Source: Grammothele lineata
Taxonomy: Eukaryota > Basidiomycota > Agaricomycetes > Polyporales > Polyporaceae
NCBI GenBank assembly: GCA_002150815.3
Contig: NDFF03000029.1
Span: forward strand, 186,001 to 250,000
DNA: 64,000 nucleotides
Direction of reading: 5' to 3'
A program made the translations under genes and the position numbers. The notes under the pieces are model-generated. The model did not search any database, had not been told where the DNA came from, and worked only from the letters and a program-made list of their open reading frames with translations. This document shows, one piece after another, positions 35,131 through 45,717 of the stretch (position 1 is its first letter; each line of letters begins with the position of its first letter).

Positions 35131-36049
35131 CGACGGGCACGGCGAGGTGGGAAGGGGAGGGAACGAGGGAGAGGGAGGATGGACGTGGTTCAGGTGGTGG
35201 TCGTGGGTCAAGCGGCATCGCCCTCCCAGAGTTCGCGCTCTTGTTCGACATCTTCGGCGACGGCCACTGCGAGCCTGTCTTCCCTTTGTCTCGCGTCTCA
35301 CTTCGTGGCCCGCGCAGTCTCAAATCACTCCATCGTTCATGAAATACGCACAGCGACATCGCCGATATTTTTCTCTGCCCAACGGCGACTTCTCTCGCTC
35401 TCACCCTCTGTAACCGTCCATCCACAAATTTGCCTGGCGCCGTCGCCCCGATTCGCCCTTGCCCCAATACACATTTCCTCCACAAGATGTCTACATCATA
35501 TCCCGGCTTTCCCGCCTCCGCCCAACATCCACTGAACAAGGGGTAGTTTTCATGCTTGCCTTTCACGCTGTCGTGCATGGGGAGAAAAGGGTCATATCAC
35601 CGGGCGCCGCGTCTACCAATCAACTCCGGCTGCGTAACGCCCCAGCATCAGGCACATGCGCACCCCCTCGGAGTCGCGCAGGGGACAGGAGAGTTCGTCG
35701 GCGGTCGCAAGCAGAAGAGCAGAGAACGTCGAGGATGGCGACGGCGAGAACGACGTGGCACGGCGGAGACCGATACGGCTTGTTTCGGAGTGCGAATCTG
35801 AGTCATCCTTCAAGGTTACATTTCGTTCTCCGTGACTTACCACGGTTAAGCGAGATTAGATCAGATCCATTGTATCGATCGCTGCAAAGAGCCATCGATT
35901 CTGCAGTCAAGAAGGAATAGAAACTCGCTGATTGCACACTGCCTCCCGTCGTATAGACTCTGCCAGACAGCTCTGACTGGACTCGACTCGTCCGCTGCAC
36001 ACGATATCTACACCGTTCTCGCGGGACAACCAGCTCAACACCTACCACC
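35131..36049. promoter_or_regulatory. Divergent region between SET1 and seryl-tRNA synthetase
   Basis: 919 bp between opposing start codons. Open frames here (for example 35459-35920 plus and 34853-35578 minus) have no recognisable motif. It must include both promoters and 5' leaders; no TATA box was recognised. Confidence 0.45.
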
Positions 36050-37729
36050 ATGACTCTGGACGTTCTGCACTTCATCGACGGCAAGGGCGGCAACGCTGAG
36101 GAGATCCGGGAGTCGCAGCGCAAGCGCGGACTCTCGGTCGAGCTTGTGGACGAGGTCATTCAGATGTATGCCGACTGGGTAAAACGTACGCATGCCTCGA
36201 TCTATCACGAAAATGCGATGGCCTCACGCATCCCCCATGTCTGAGACAGTGGACTTCGACGCGAATGGCTTGGCGAAGCAATCGAACACTGCGCAGAAAG
36301 AGGTAGCAGCAAAAAAGAAGGCGCGTAACATCACACCGAGATTATTCATGTGCTCATTCTGGGCACTGCAGGCAAAAGAAAATGCAGACGAGCTCGTAGC
36401 GAAAAAGAAAGATCTTGACGCGCAGGTGGCTGCAAAACGTGCGGAGGCGAAGGAGCTCGAGGCGACCATGAGGCAGAGGGCCTCGACGGTCGGCAACATT
36501 GTCGGCAAGGGCGTCCCGGTCAGCCTTACGGAGGTACGCCTGATAGACTTTTTTACATGACGCATTGCAAGCTGATGAGGGACAGTAGGATGATAATGTG
36601 ACGCTGAGAACATGGCATCCTGAGCAGAAGGAGGTCGAGAAGAAGACGGACATCATGCCCCACCACGAAGTTCTGCTCCGGTTGGACGCTATGGATCTGG
36701 AACGAGGTGCGACTCCGTTTTCATTCGCATATATGCGCCCGAACGAACCTCCGCCGTAGGCTCGAAGATCACCGGGCACCGAGGATACTTCCTGACGAAC
36801 GACGGTATCGACCTGAACCAGGCCCTCATTTCGTATGGTCTCGACTTCCTTCGCAAGCAGGGATACAAGAAGATCCAACCGCCATTCATGATGAACAAGG
36901 ACCAAATGGCAAAGACCGCGCAGCTTGACCAGTTTGACGAGGAGCTGTACAAGGTCATTGCTGCCGAGGACGAGAAGTACCTCATCGCGACTTCGGAGCA
37001 ACCCATCTCGGCCTACCACTCGGATGAGTGGTTCGACTCGCCCGAATCGCAGCTCCCGATCAAGTACGCCGGCTACTCGACGTGCTTCCGAAAGGAGGCT
37101 GGCTCGGCCGGGCGCGATATGTGGGGTATCTTCCGTGTGCATCAGTTCGAGAAGGTCGAGCAGTTCTGCATCACGGAGCCGGAGAAGAGCTGGGAGATGT
37201 TCGACACGATGATCGCGAACTCGGAGGCCTTCTACCAGAGCCTTAAGATCCCCTACCGCGTCGTTGCCATCGTCTCGGGTGCTCTCAATCTTGCTGCCTC
37301 GCAGAAGTTCGACCTAGAAGCGTGGTTCCCCTTCCAGGGAGCGTATAAGGAGCTTGTGTCGTGTTCGAACTGCACAGACTACCGTGAGTTTCCTTCCTTG
37401 CTGAGGAAATGCGCTAGTGACCTTTAGTAATGTAGAGAGCCGAAGACTCGAAGTACGATGCGGTCTCAAGACAAAGGACCAGACGCGCAAGGTCTACGTT
37501 CACATGCTCAACGGCACCCTGTGCGCAACGGAGCGCGCATTGTGCTGTATTGTGGAGAATTACCAGACGCCTGACGTGAGCAGAAAACCCCTCCAACGAT
37601 CATCTTTCGTATACTGACGCCTTGCAGGGCCTCGTTGTCCCCGAGGTTCTCCGGCCATACATGCAGGGTCGCGAGTTCCTTCCCTGGGTGAAGGAGCTGC
37701 CCAAGAATCTGCAGCGCAAACAGGCGTAG
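36050..37729 (+). CDS. Seryl-tRNA synthetase, cytosolic
   Basis: Seven exons: 36050-36185, 36250-36320, 36372-36533, 36589-36706, 36760-37383, 37436-37575 and 37628-37729, total 450 aa, the usual length. The N-terminal coiled-coil tRNA-binding arm ([20 protein letters not shown]) is followed by the class II catalytic core. Landmarks are [30 protein letters not shown], motif 2 [56 protein letters not shown], and motif 3 [20 protein letters not shown]. It charges tRNA-Ser with serine in the cytosol. The second intron appears to be GC-AG (GCGCGT donor at 36321), since only this junction yields the conserved KxKAKE reading; a GT alternative 4 nt downstream paired with a later AG would give KKAQNADEL instead. 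Starts head-to-head with SET1 and ends about 250 bp before an LTR element. Confidence 0.95.
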
Positions 37730-37981
37730 ACCGTTTATCTGGGGCTTTGGGGTGAAGATCAAGGGAGAAGAGGTTTACTAGACGTTGTGCTATGTTGTAT
37801 ACTGTCTTTTCATCAGGAACGACTGCGTTGCGGTCGCAATGTACATCGTACGAGATGCCGAAGGCAGTTTCGTCCGTCGAAGCGCGTTGGAGGCCGCCGG
37901 AGATGCGTCCGACGGGTACTTCTCCGGACCCAGGGGGTTGGACCGCCACCATCCTCCGCGTGACTGTCTTGGCCCAGTATC

Positions 37982-38376
37982 TGTTTGTGTTGACGGGGCG
38001 GCGGTAGCGCAGCTAGACGAGCGCGGACGCGAGCTCAGCAGTCTTCGCGGTAGAGAAGCAGCTTATGGATTACTATACCTAGACGAGCGCGGACGCGAGC
38101 TAGATACACGTGAGAAAGGGTGCGAGCGAACGTATGTAGAGCGAGCGTACCTCAGCAGTCTTCGCGGTAGAGAAGCAGCTGAGGTACTCGACAAGACGAA
38201 CGAGCGAGAAAGGGCGCGGACGCATTACGTAAGTGGTCCGAGCGCCAGACGAAAGGAACGTAGACTAACGGGTGTCCGGTGTAAGTAAATACTGTACCGT
38301 AAGTCCCGAGGTAAGTAAGAGGTAAGTAACGGATTGCTAGCTAACTACTAGTATCCGTACGTAGGGTATAACAACA
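37982..38376 (-). repeat. LTR (3' LTR relative to element orientation)
   Basis: 395 bp with TG...CA ends, 4-bp terminal inverted repeat TGTT/AACA, internal direct repeat of a CTCAGCAGTCTTCGCGGTAG-like unit. Reads the same as 40780-41174. Confidence 0.93.
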
Positions 38377-38399
38377 CGCCCACTCAACGGAACACTCGT

Positions 38400-40610
38400 T
38401 TAGTCGAGGCGGACCAAGCCGAGGGCCGTGCAGGACTCGAAGAGTCGCATGCGCGCGAGGGCGGTCATGGGCGCGCGGGCAGCCGCGAGGCGCTGGACAG
38501 CGGCAGTCGGGACACGCGCGGGACGGATGCAGTCGCAGACGGACGCAATCTCGGGCGCGCGCATCGCGGATATGCTGTCGACGAGCAGCAATGCGTCGCG
38601 CGGCAAAGGCATCGGCACGAACTCCCGAAGCTCCTCGAGGAAGGCCCGGAGATGGTGCGCTTCTTGGGCAGCAAGGGTGATCGCGATGTCCGGGCGAATT
38701 GCGAGTGCGAGTGCCTCAAGTGAGGTGACAGCACGACAGAAGAGAGAGATGTTGATCTCCGGGATGGAGAGAGAGGGAAGGGGGCAGTTGTGGTCGATCG
38801 GTGTGTGTGCCCGGCAGTCATCCTGTGCACCGTACTCGTTGAGGATGTCGAGCGAGAGGTGTTGCTGTGAGAGCGAGAGGAGCTTGTGCAAGCGGTGATA
38901 CGCGATGACCATGCCAAAAATCGTGAGGGGTCTGTCGAGTCCGGTGTCGAGGCTGGTGTCGGTCCCGAGGGGGCTGAGGAGTGTCGCATCGGGTGAGATG
39001 GTGAGCAAGCTGTGGACATCGAGGAGGGGCCGTAGGACGGTGAGGTGGTCGACGCCCACTCGAGCTGCAGGTAGATCCACCCCTCCAGCGATGGGAGAGG
39101 TGCAGGCAGAGTCGTGGCCACTGGTGTAGCGCAGATCTCCTGATGATGGGATGCTGTTAGCAGCGAGATGGTGAGGAGTTGGCGAATGCGGAGCCAAGTC
39201 GAGAGCAGCTGTGAGGTTGAGCGAGGACGTCTGGTCATGCAGGAAGTAAATCCCATTGTGTGGTGACACAGGGTCGAGTGTCGAACCGTCAGGTGCAGTG
39301 ATGAGGCAGCCGGTGTTGCCAAACGTGACCGAAAAACCGAGAGAGGCGAGGGACGAGATGGAGAGGATGTGGCCAAATAGCTCTGGGACATGGAGAACGT
39401 CAGGGATGACGATGTCGAGGAGCGAGGTGCCGGAATCGCTGGTAAGAGTGAGGGAGACGGAACCGGAGCCGAGGGCGAGGATGTGGTGGTCATTTCCGAG
39501 GTGAACGCACAGAGGCGTTGCAAACGGTGTGTATGACGCAAAACGATCACGGTCGGGGCTCATCGAGGCAGATGCACCAGAGTCAAGGATCCAGCGCGAG
39601 GTGTCGTCAGAGCGTGTGACCTCAGCGAGGAAAAGACGAATGACGTCGTCTCCTGGAAGGCGGATCTGAGCAATGTGAGCCTCAAGATCACCTGGGGTAC
39701 TTTTCTCCTTGTTCATCTGCTTGGCGGCTTCAGCGGCGAGCTCCGACTTGAGCTTGCGGCACTCCTCGCGGAGGTGACCCTTAATTTTGCAGAATGAGCA
39801 GCGGTCGGAGGACTTGCTGGCAGAGTCGTTCTTGTTCTGGCCCTTGGAGGTGTTCTTCTCCTTGTTAGGTGTGCGGGTGACGAGAGCGGTGACGGAATGG
39901 GACATGATGCGTGACTTCTCCTGCTCGAGGATCGCGTTGATGACCGTCTCGGTGGTGAGCTTGGTCTGCGATGAGATGAGGATGGTCTTGAGCGTGTCGT
40001 AGGAAGGGGGAAGGGACTGGACCATAGCGACAGCGATAACGGAGTCATCGAGCGTGGTGCCGAGTCCAGCGAGGATGCGGTTCTTGTTGAGGATGGAGTC
40101 GAGTTGGGGACGGAGGGGAGACTCGTCGGAGAAGGTGCTTCGGAAGATCTCACCGATAAGCGACGCAACCGTCTGGTTCCCCTTGCCCTCGTACATCCCA
40201 CCAAGCCTATCCCACACATCCGCAGCCGTCGTGAGGTGGAGGACGCTCTGTAGAGGCCCATCGTCCAGCGTGAGCGTGATTTGCGTAAGCGCGGACTCGT
40301 CGCGCTCCTTCCATTCGGCGTAGGCATCCGGTTCGGTCTTCGGATCCGGCATCGGGTCGGTCCGGTCGACAACGCTCATGAGCTTGCTATAGCGCAAGAT
40401 GCGCTCGATCTTGTACTTCCAAGGCGCGAAGGTAGCTTTGTCATCCTTGAGGGAGTTGATGTCGAAGAGCCGGGTGGTAGGCAGCGTGCCGCGGAGCTTC
40501 GGAGTCGAGCTCGAGCCGCCAGCGGTTGTGGTCGAGCCGCCCGTATTGCCCGCGTTGGCGCCAGGAAGCTGTGTGGTGCCGCCTCGCGGGGAAGACTGAG
40601 GGGAAGGCAT
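38400..40610 (-). CDS. Copia Gag-protease polyprotein with RNase H-like tail
   Basis: Intact 736-aa open frame. Residues about 45-250 match the Copia-type Gag region (FAPWKYKIERILRYSKLM, GNQTVASLIGEIFRSTFSDE, LEQEKSRIMSHSV). A zinc knuckle CSFCKIKGHLREEC (C-x2-C-x4-H-x4-C) binds nucleic acid. The protease active site is WILDSGASASM, followed by HNGIYFLHDQ, the usual region just before integrase. Beyond that, integrase and reverse transcriptase motifs are missing. Near the end, LAAQEAHHLRAFLEELREF with LLLVDSISAM and the final RMRLFESCTALGL resemble the Copia RNase H C-terminus (AAQEAxWLRxLLEEL, DNxSA, HxECCxxLGL). This implies an internal deletion that kept the frame. The DN of the RNase H motif is replaced by DS, so that part is unlikely to be active. 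Confidence 0.85.
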   Translation of the reverse strand: MPSPQSSPRGGTTQLPGANAGNTGGSTTTAGGSSSTPKLRGTLPTTRLFDINSLKDDKATFAPWKYKIERILRYSKLMSVVDRTDPMPDPKTEPDAYAEWKERDESALTQITLTLDDGPLQSVLHLTTAADVWDRLGGMYEGKGNQTVASLIGEIFRSTFSDESPLRPQLDSILNKNRILAGLGTTLDDSVIAVAMVQSLPPSYDTLKTILISSQTKLTTETVINAILEQEKSRIMSHSVTALVTRTPNKEKNTSKGQNKNDSASKSSDRCSFCKIKGHLREECRKLKSELAAEAAKQMNKEKSTPGDLEAHIAQIRLPGDDVIRLFLAEVTRSDDTSRWILDSGASASMSPDRDRFASYTPFATPLCVHLGNDHHILALGSGSVSLTLTSDSGTSLLDIVIPDVLHVPELFGHILSISSLASLGFSVTFGNTGCLITAPDGSTLDPVSPHNGIYFLHDQTSSLNLTAALDLAPHSPTPHHLAANSIPSSGDLRYTSGHDSACTSPIAGGVDLPAARVGVDHLTVLRPLLDVHSLLTISPDATLLSPLGTDTSLDTGLDRPLTIFGMVIAYHRLHKLLSLSQQHLSLDILNEYGAQDDCRAHTPIDHNCPLPSLSIPEINISLFCRAVTSLEALALAIRPDIAITLAAQEAHHLRAFLEELREFVPMPLPRDALLLVDSISAMRAPEIASVCDCIRPARVPTAAVQRLAAARAPMTALARMRLFESCTALGLVRLD

Positions 40611-40767
40611 GGCGAGAGCGGGAGCGGAAGCGAAAATTGCTGAGTTGGGCGAGAAGCGAGTGACGTGGGAGAAAGAAGCGAGCGGAAGCGCAGAACGGGG
40701 AGAGGTGAGCTGACGCGAGTGGGAGCGGACGCGAGCGGGATTCCTGTCGATCTAGTGCGAGCCGACA

Positions 40768-40779
40768 GGGCTCATAACC
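40768..40779 (-). promoter_or_regulatory. Primer-binding site of the LTR element
   Basis: Immediately inside the 5' LTR the element strand reads GGTTATGAGCCC. This is complementary to the anticodon arm (GGGCTCATAACC) of initiator tRNA-Met, the half-tRNA priming mode known for Drosophila copia and several fungal Copia elements. Confidence 0.75.
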
Positions 40780-41174
40780 TGTTTGTGTTGACGGGGCGGC
40801 GGTAGCGCAGCTAGACGAGCGCGGACGCGAGCTCAGCAGTCTTCGCGGTAGAGAAGCAGCTTATGGATTACTATACCTAGACGAGCGCGGACGCGAGCTA
40901 GATACACGTGAGAAAGGGTGCGAGCGAACGTATGTAGAGCGAGCGTACCTCAGCAGTCTTCGCGGTAGAGAAGCAGCTGAGGTACTCGACAAGACGAACG
41001 AGCGAGAAAGGGCGCGGACGCATTACGTAAGTGGTCCGAGCGCCAGACGAAAGGAACGTAGACTAACGGGTGTCCGGTGTAAGTAAATACTGTACCGTAA
41101 GTCCCGAGGTAAGTAAGAGGTAAGTAACGGATTGCTAGCTAACTACTAGTATCCGTACGTAGGGTATAACAACA
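40780..41174 (-). repeat. LTR (5' LTR relative to element orientation)
   Basis: 395 bp, read as identical to 37982-38376. Ends 86 bp before a TATA box of the downstream hydrolase gene, which is transcribed in the opposite direction to the element. Confidence 0.93.
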
Positions 41175-41260
41175 GTATCCGTATTACCTCTGGAGCATGT
41201 TTGTTGTGGTCCGGTATGGTTGGTAGCCGACCAGACTGAGTAAGCCCCGCGAGCCCTTCC

Positions 41261-41270
41261 TGTATATATT
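41261..41270 (+). promoter_or_regulatory. TATA box of first alpha/beta-hydrolase gene
   Basis: TGTATATATT at 41261-41270. A start site about 30 bp downstream makes the ATG at 41313 or 41373 the likely initiator and argues against the in-frame ATG at 41280. Confidence 0.6.
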
Positions 41271-41372
41271 CGCCGCCATGTGAGACAGAGACGGGCGACA
41301 AAAACAAGATCTATGTTCATTCGCCGGTTGAGCGTCGCCTTCGGAACCCGCACTCGGCCCGTCTTCCGCGCA

Positions 41373-43126
41373 ATGTCCTCCTTCGACCCCAACGCGCTCA
41401 CCTTCCCGCCACCAGAACCCTACGACCTCCCAACATGCGGTCCAAAGCCCCTGTTGCCCCTCCAGACTCCGCCGCTTTGCCCGTATCCGCCTGCGCTCCC
41501 GTCTCCGCCGCGCCGGTCTCTGCTCGATGAGCATTTCACGCTCTCTACACACATTATCCCCGCTGCGTTCCCGCGCACGACGCCTATCATACCGATCCCG
41601 GAACTGAAATGGTCCCCAAACAAGGACGAGTTCAAGGCCGCGGTCGCGCAGACGACGGAGCAGCTCCTAGAGACGAAGGTGAAGCAGTGGCGAGGAGAAC
41701 TAGATGGGTTGCCGAGGGACGAGCGGAGATGGTGGAACTGTGTGAACAGGTATGTGCGCAAGGGGCTCCAGGAAGGAGAGCGGGGCGGCGTCACCCTGTT
41801 TTGTGCACACGCGAATGGGTTTCCGAAGGAGGTGCGTTCCACTTTCGCCATGCCATTTTGCTCCTGTATCTCTATGTCACTCGTGCGAACGAATGTGGTT
41901 TAGTTGTGGGAGCCCACACTCCAACGTCTCGCTTCCCAGTTCTCCGCCAATGCGAGTTACAAGATCGACGAAATCTGGGCCTTCGAAGCTGCAAATCATG
42001 GAGACAGTGCCTTGGTCAATAACGACACCCTCTGTGGAATTTGTGAGTGCGGAGTATCTGTTATATATATTTGAAGTGCTGATAATAGCACTTGCTCAGA
42101 CGATTGGCGCGACAACAGCCGTGATGTCCTCCACTTCTTGCAGCTCTACCTCCCTTCTGGGCCCTCGCCCGAGGCACTGCCCACACACCTACCTCGACTG
42201 ACGTCGTCAGAGGCGGTTGGGCGCACACAACACGGGCTCCAGGAGCGCAATATGGTCTTCATAGGCCATTCGTTTGGTGGATGCTCTATGTGAGCTTACG
42301 ACGCTGTCCATGGTACGCATATATTGACCCACAGATACCTCTCAAGACTGCGTGCGGCGATGCAAGAGCCTAACCTGTTCGGAAGGTTCTTCCTTGTGGA
42401 CGCCATGGCCCGCCCTATACAACCGAACGCGCCCCTCCCCAGTGTTCACGTCCTGACTTCCGGTGCCGTGCGGCGACGCAACAGCTGGGCATCGCGGTGT
42501 GTATACAGTCGCCCCCCCTCTTCTATAAAATACCAGTAGTACTCATAAAAGTTTGTTGTCCCTTCAGGGAAGACGCGTACAAACAATTCTCTGCCTCGCC
42601 TTTCTTCCAGGTCTGGGATCCTGCTGTCCTTGCCCTCTACGTCGAGTGTGGGCTGTATGACGCCCCGGACGGGACGGTCAAGCTCAAGATGCCTGGGCTG
42701 CAGGAGGCTGCCACGTTCGCTGAGGAGTATACTCCTAGCGAGACGTTCGAGCGGCTGCCAGAGCTCGACGAACGCATCGAGACTCACTGGGTTGTCGCTG
42801 GGAAATTGGACGACAGGTGAGTAATCTCCCTCGTGTCGTCTGTGTCAGGAGCAATCTGACTGATGCGTGGGGTGTAGGAGCGCAGAGGTGCGCAGGAAGA
42901 CAGTGTGGCGGAGGAAGACGAACAACTCCCATATCCGGATACTCTCCTCCGGGCATCTCATTACTCAGGAAGCCCCTAATGAGCTTGGTGAGTCCACTGG
43001 GGCCTTGTCTTCGTAAAGGTGTTCTACAGTCGAGCGCTCTGTCTGACTGGCTTGTTTATTGCAGCGAGCGAACTACACGAGTATCTGAGTAGCAGATTCG
43101 GAGTTAGACGCAAGGCTATGTTGTGA
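41373..43126 (+). CDS. Alpha/beta-hydrolase fold protein, tandem copy 1 (LPX1/MAK1-like)
   Basis: Seven exons: 41373-41831, 41904-42042, 42100-42289, 42335-42496, 42568-42816, 42878-42987 and 43065-43126, total 456 aa. Landmarks: TLFCAHANGFPKE (oxyanion region), WAFEAANHGDSALVNN, and the nucleophile elbow VFIGHSFGG with Ser at about residue 256. The catalytic Asp is probably within ERIETHWVVAGKLDD, and the His in SSGHLITQEAP. The fold and the HANGFPKE...NHGDS pattern match fungal peroxisomal-lipase-like/MAK1-like hydrolases; the substrate is unknown. The ATG at 41373 aligns with the paralogue start. An in-frame ATG at 41313 would add 20 residues rich in Arg (MFIRRLSVAFGTRTRPVFRA) that could serve as a mitochondrial presequence. 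The promoter lies directly beside the LTR element. Confidence 0.82.
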
Positions 43127-43795
43127 AAGCTGGATCGGTTTTAGTGCGTATCTCTGGGTGTTCGAGTGTCGAGGCCGGCTAGACTGCATTATTTGTAAGT
43201 TACTACCAACGTTAGAATTCTATACGTCTAGAACAAGAGCGACGGACTTGGAGCTCGGAAGCCCGGTCAACGATCACTTAGGTCCCAGTTAGATAATTGG
43301 AGGAGCGCCTTCCCACCAACCCTGTGACCTTACAGTCAGGCACGTACTATCCCACGCATGACTGTTGATGCTGAAGCTCGAAGGCTAAGGACAAGGTTAT
43401 TGATTCATCCTCTCGGGTACGTTTCAACAGCATCATGATAAGTAGCGCCGTATGTTCACGCCCAAGTAAGGATTTTCAGTTTGAGGTGAAGCAGACGGAA
43501 TGCTTATGATTTATCCCACACATGCTTGTTCTACCAGTCTAATGCGATGTGGACCATCACACAACCACGAGCGAACGGGATATGTCAGATGCGCATGCCC
43601 GCTCCGAACACTTCGGGCCTAATCCGGCGCTGACGCCACTTGACAGTACTCACTTCAACCTGTCAAACCCACGTGCACCGATGCAATCGCAGTGCTCGCG
43701 CAACTAGCGCTGTTCGGTTCCTGACAGACTGAAGAGTTTAATACCCCGCCTAGTAGCGAGGGGAAGCACACACACTTGTTCCTAACGTTGCCAAA
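43127..43795. other. Spacer between the two hydrolase paralogues
   Basis: About 670 bp with no open frame of interest. It holds the end of copy 1 and the promoter of copy 2; TTTAATACC at about 43738-43746 is a weak TATA-like candidate. Confidence 0.4.
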
Positions 43796-45514
43796 ATGCC
43801 CCAACTTTTGCATTCCGACCTAGCCAAGCCTCCGCCGCCGTACGATCTTCCAACATTGAATCCTCCACCGTCGGGCTTGGTCCCGTTGGAAGCTCCACCT
43901 CACACTCTGCTTCCGCCGCTGCCATCTGCGCCACGGACGTCGTTACTCGACCCGTGGTTCACACTGTCGACGCACCTCCTGCCCGCCGCATATCCTCGCA
44001 CGACACCTCACATACCCGTTCCACACTTTCCGTCCGGCCGGAACGCCAGCAAAGCAGCCTACGCACAGGCGATTAGCGATATTATTGACATCAGGGCTCG
44101 CCAGTGGCGAGGAGAGCTTGCCCACCTCCCTCCTAATCGAAAGCCGCTGTGGGTATGCGTAAACCGCTATGTCAGGAAGGGCTTGTGCGACCGTCGTGGG
44201 ACGGGCGTGACGCTCTTTGTCGCTCATGGGGCAGGCTTTCATAAGGAGGTGAGCGCTTTCTTCGAGAGAGTCGGAACGTAGTTTGACCTACTCCTATTGG
44301 ACAGATCTGGGAACCTGCGTTGAGGGAACTTATACTCGCGCAGGCCATGGCAAGCAGCGGGTATGCCATTGATGAGATATGGTCCTGGGAGGCCGCGAAC
44401 CATGGAGACTCGTTCCTCATAAACAGGGAGAATCTGGGTGGTCTGTGTAAGCGAACGCAAGTTTCTTCACGCCCACAGCGGTCCATTGCTGATACGCATA
44501 CGCCTTAGACGACTGGAGGGATGGCGCCCGCGACATTCTACACTTTCTCCTCTATTACCTGCCATCCTCGGCGTTTAGTGGCGTCCTACCCACTCACCTA
44601 CAACGCATACCGGATGCTGAAATTCAACATAGAAAGACGTCAGGGATCTCCGAGCGACATATGGCATTCGCTCTGCACTCCTTTGGTGCGGTCACAACGT
44701 ACGGCGACTTGTTTCCTTCCTTCGCCGAGACTCAAGCAGAATTGGCTTACTTGGTGACGTTAGAGCGCGAGCTGCGGCGGAATGCCCGGAACTGTTTAGC
44801 TCTCTCATCATGATTGAGCCTGCCCTTGTACCCTACGACGGCAAGGCGGCAGACTCCAAGTACCTCCGCACGATACTCGAGGGTGCGGTCTTACGCCCAG
44901 ACGGATGGTCATCTCGGTGTGACTCGGTCACCTTCTCATTTTTGATCTGAACGCTAACCGCTTGTCTAGTGAACAGGCGCGGAAGGAGATCGCCTCCTCG
45001 TGGGTGTTCAAGCCTTTTCATCCATCCGTAATCGACGTCTACATCGAATGTGCGCTCTACGACGCGCCCTCGGGCGAGGTCCGACTCAAGATGCCGGTCG
45101 TGCATGAGTCGAGCGTGTACGTGGACCAGTACGCAATGGCCGAGGTCTTTGAGCTGCTCCAGAGCCTCGACGAGCGCGTGGAGCTCCATTGGGTCTTTGG
45201 TAGCAGGTTAACAGCATTGTACGTCTTCCACCCACTGCGATGAAGGTTTCATGTAGCTTTCTAACACCTATGCCTGTAATAGCCACCGAGATAACCGGCA
45301 GAAACAGAGATGGCGGAGACCTGCCAACTCATCGCATGCGGTCATTCCAAACTGCGGACATATGGCCCTGCAGGAGGCTCCAGCGCAGCTAGGTGAGCGG
45401 CACGCTGTTACGAAGTTTGAGGACATGCGCCCCTAATCGGTGACATGAACAGCTGCGGAGATACACGCCTTCCTCAAGAAGAGATACACGAGCACTCGGA
45501 TGGCGCATCTGTGA
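43796..45514 (+). CDS. Alpha/beta-hydrolase fold protein, tandem copy 2 (LPX1/MAK1-like)
   Basis: Seven exons: 43796-44248, 44305-44446, 44509-44698, 44740-44916, 44970-45218, 45283-45392 and 45453-45514, total 460 aa. Exons 3, 5, 6 and 7 have exactly the lengths of copy 1 (190, 249, 110, 62 nt), so the pair arose by tandem duplication. Motifs: TLFVAHGAGFHKE, IDEIWSWEAANHGDSFLIN, YDWRDGARDILHF and the catalytic His in NCGHMALQEAPAQL. The nucleophile elbow reads ALHSFGAVT: the Ser is kept (about residue 255), but both flanking glycines of copy 1 (GHSFGG) are changed, which may alter or reduce activity. The segment after the elbow (IGLLGDVRARAAAECPELFS) has diverged strongly from copy 1. Substrate unknown. 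Confidence 0.8.
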
Positions 45515-45717
45515 ATAATGGATGTTTACACTACTGTACATGCTGATGCGTACAAGGGCTGGCTAGTTAGTACACGATAGATATACCAAGAATCTAAGAC
45601 GTAAGTGCGCCGACGAGCGCATAACCTGGCAAGATCTGTCCAAGCAGCGAGAGACTGTCCAGGGAGATGACAGATACATACATATCTTAATCAACGACCC
45701 TCCCTCACCAAACGATG

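Larger units (their letters stand above)
37982..41174 (-). mobile_element. Copia-type LTR retrotransposon, non-autonomous (Gag-protease-RNase H remnant)
   Basis: 3193-bp element bounded by two 395-bp LTRs that I read as identical, each starting TGTTTGTG and ending ATAACAACA on the plus strand. It is flanked by the 5-bp target duplication GTATC (37977-37981 and 41175-41179). The coding strand is minus. The primer-binding site next to the 5' LTR matches the anticodon arm of initiator tRNA-Met. One uninterrupted frame encodes Gag, a CCHC zinc knuckle, the aspartic protease and a degenerate RNase H-like end; integrase and most of reverse transcriptase are absent. Identical LTRs imply very recent insertion, so the missing functions were presumably supplied by an autonomous relative. 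Confidence 0.93.

Noticed and set aside
35131..35301. Longer Set1 N-terminus starting at 35301
   Set aside because: The extra 57 residues are Arg-rich and read from a region that should be promoter or leader; the ATG at 35130 gives a start more like other Set1 proteins. Not excluded.
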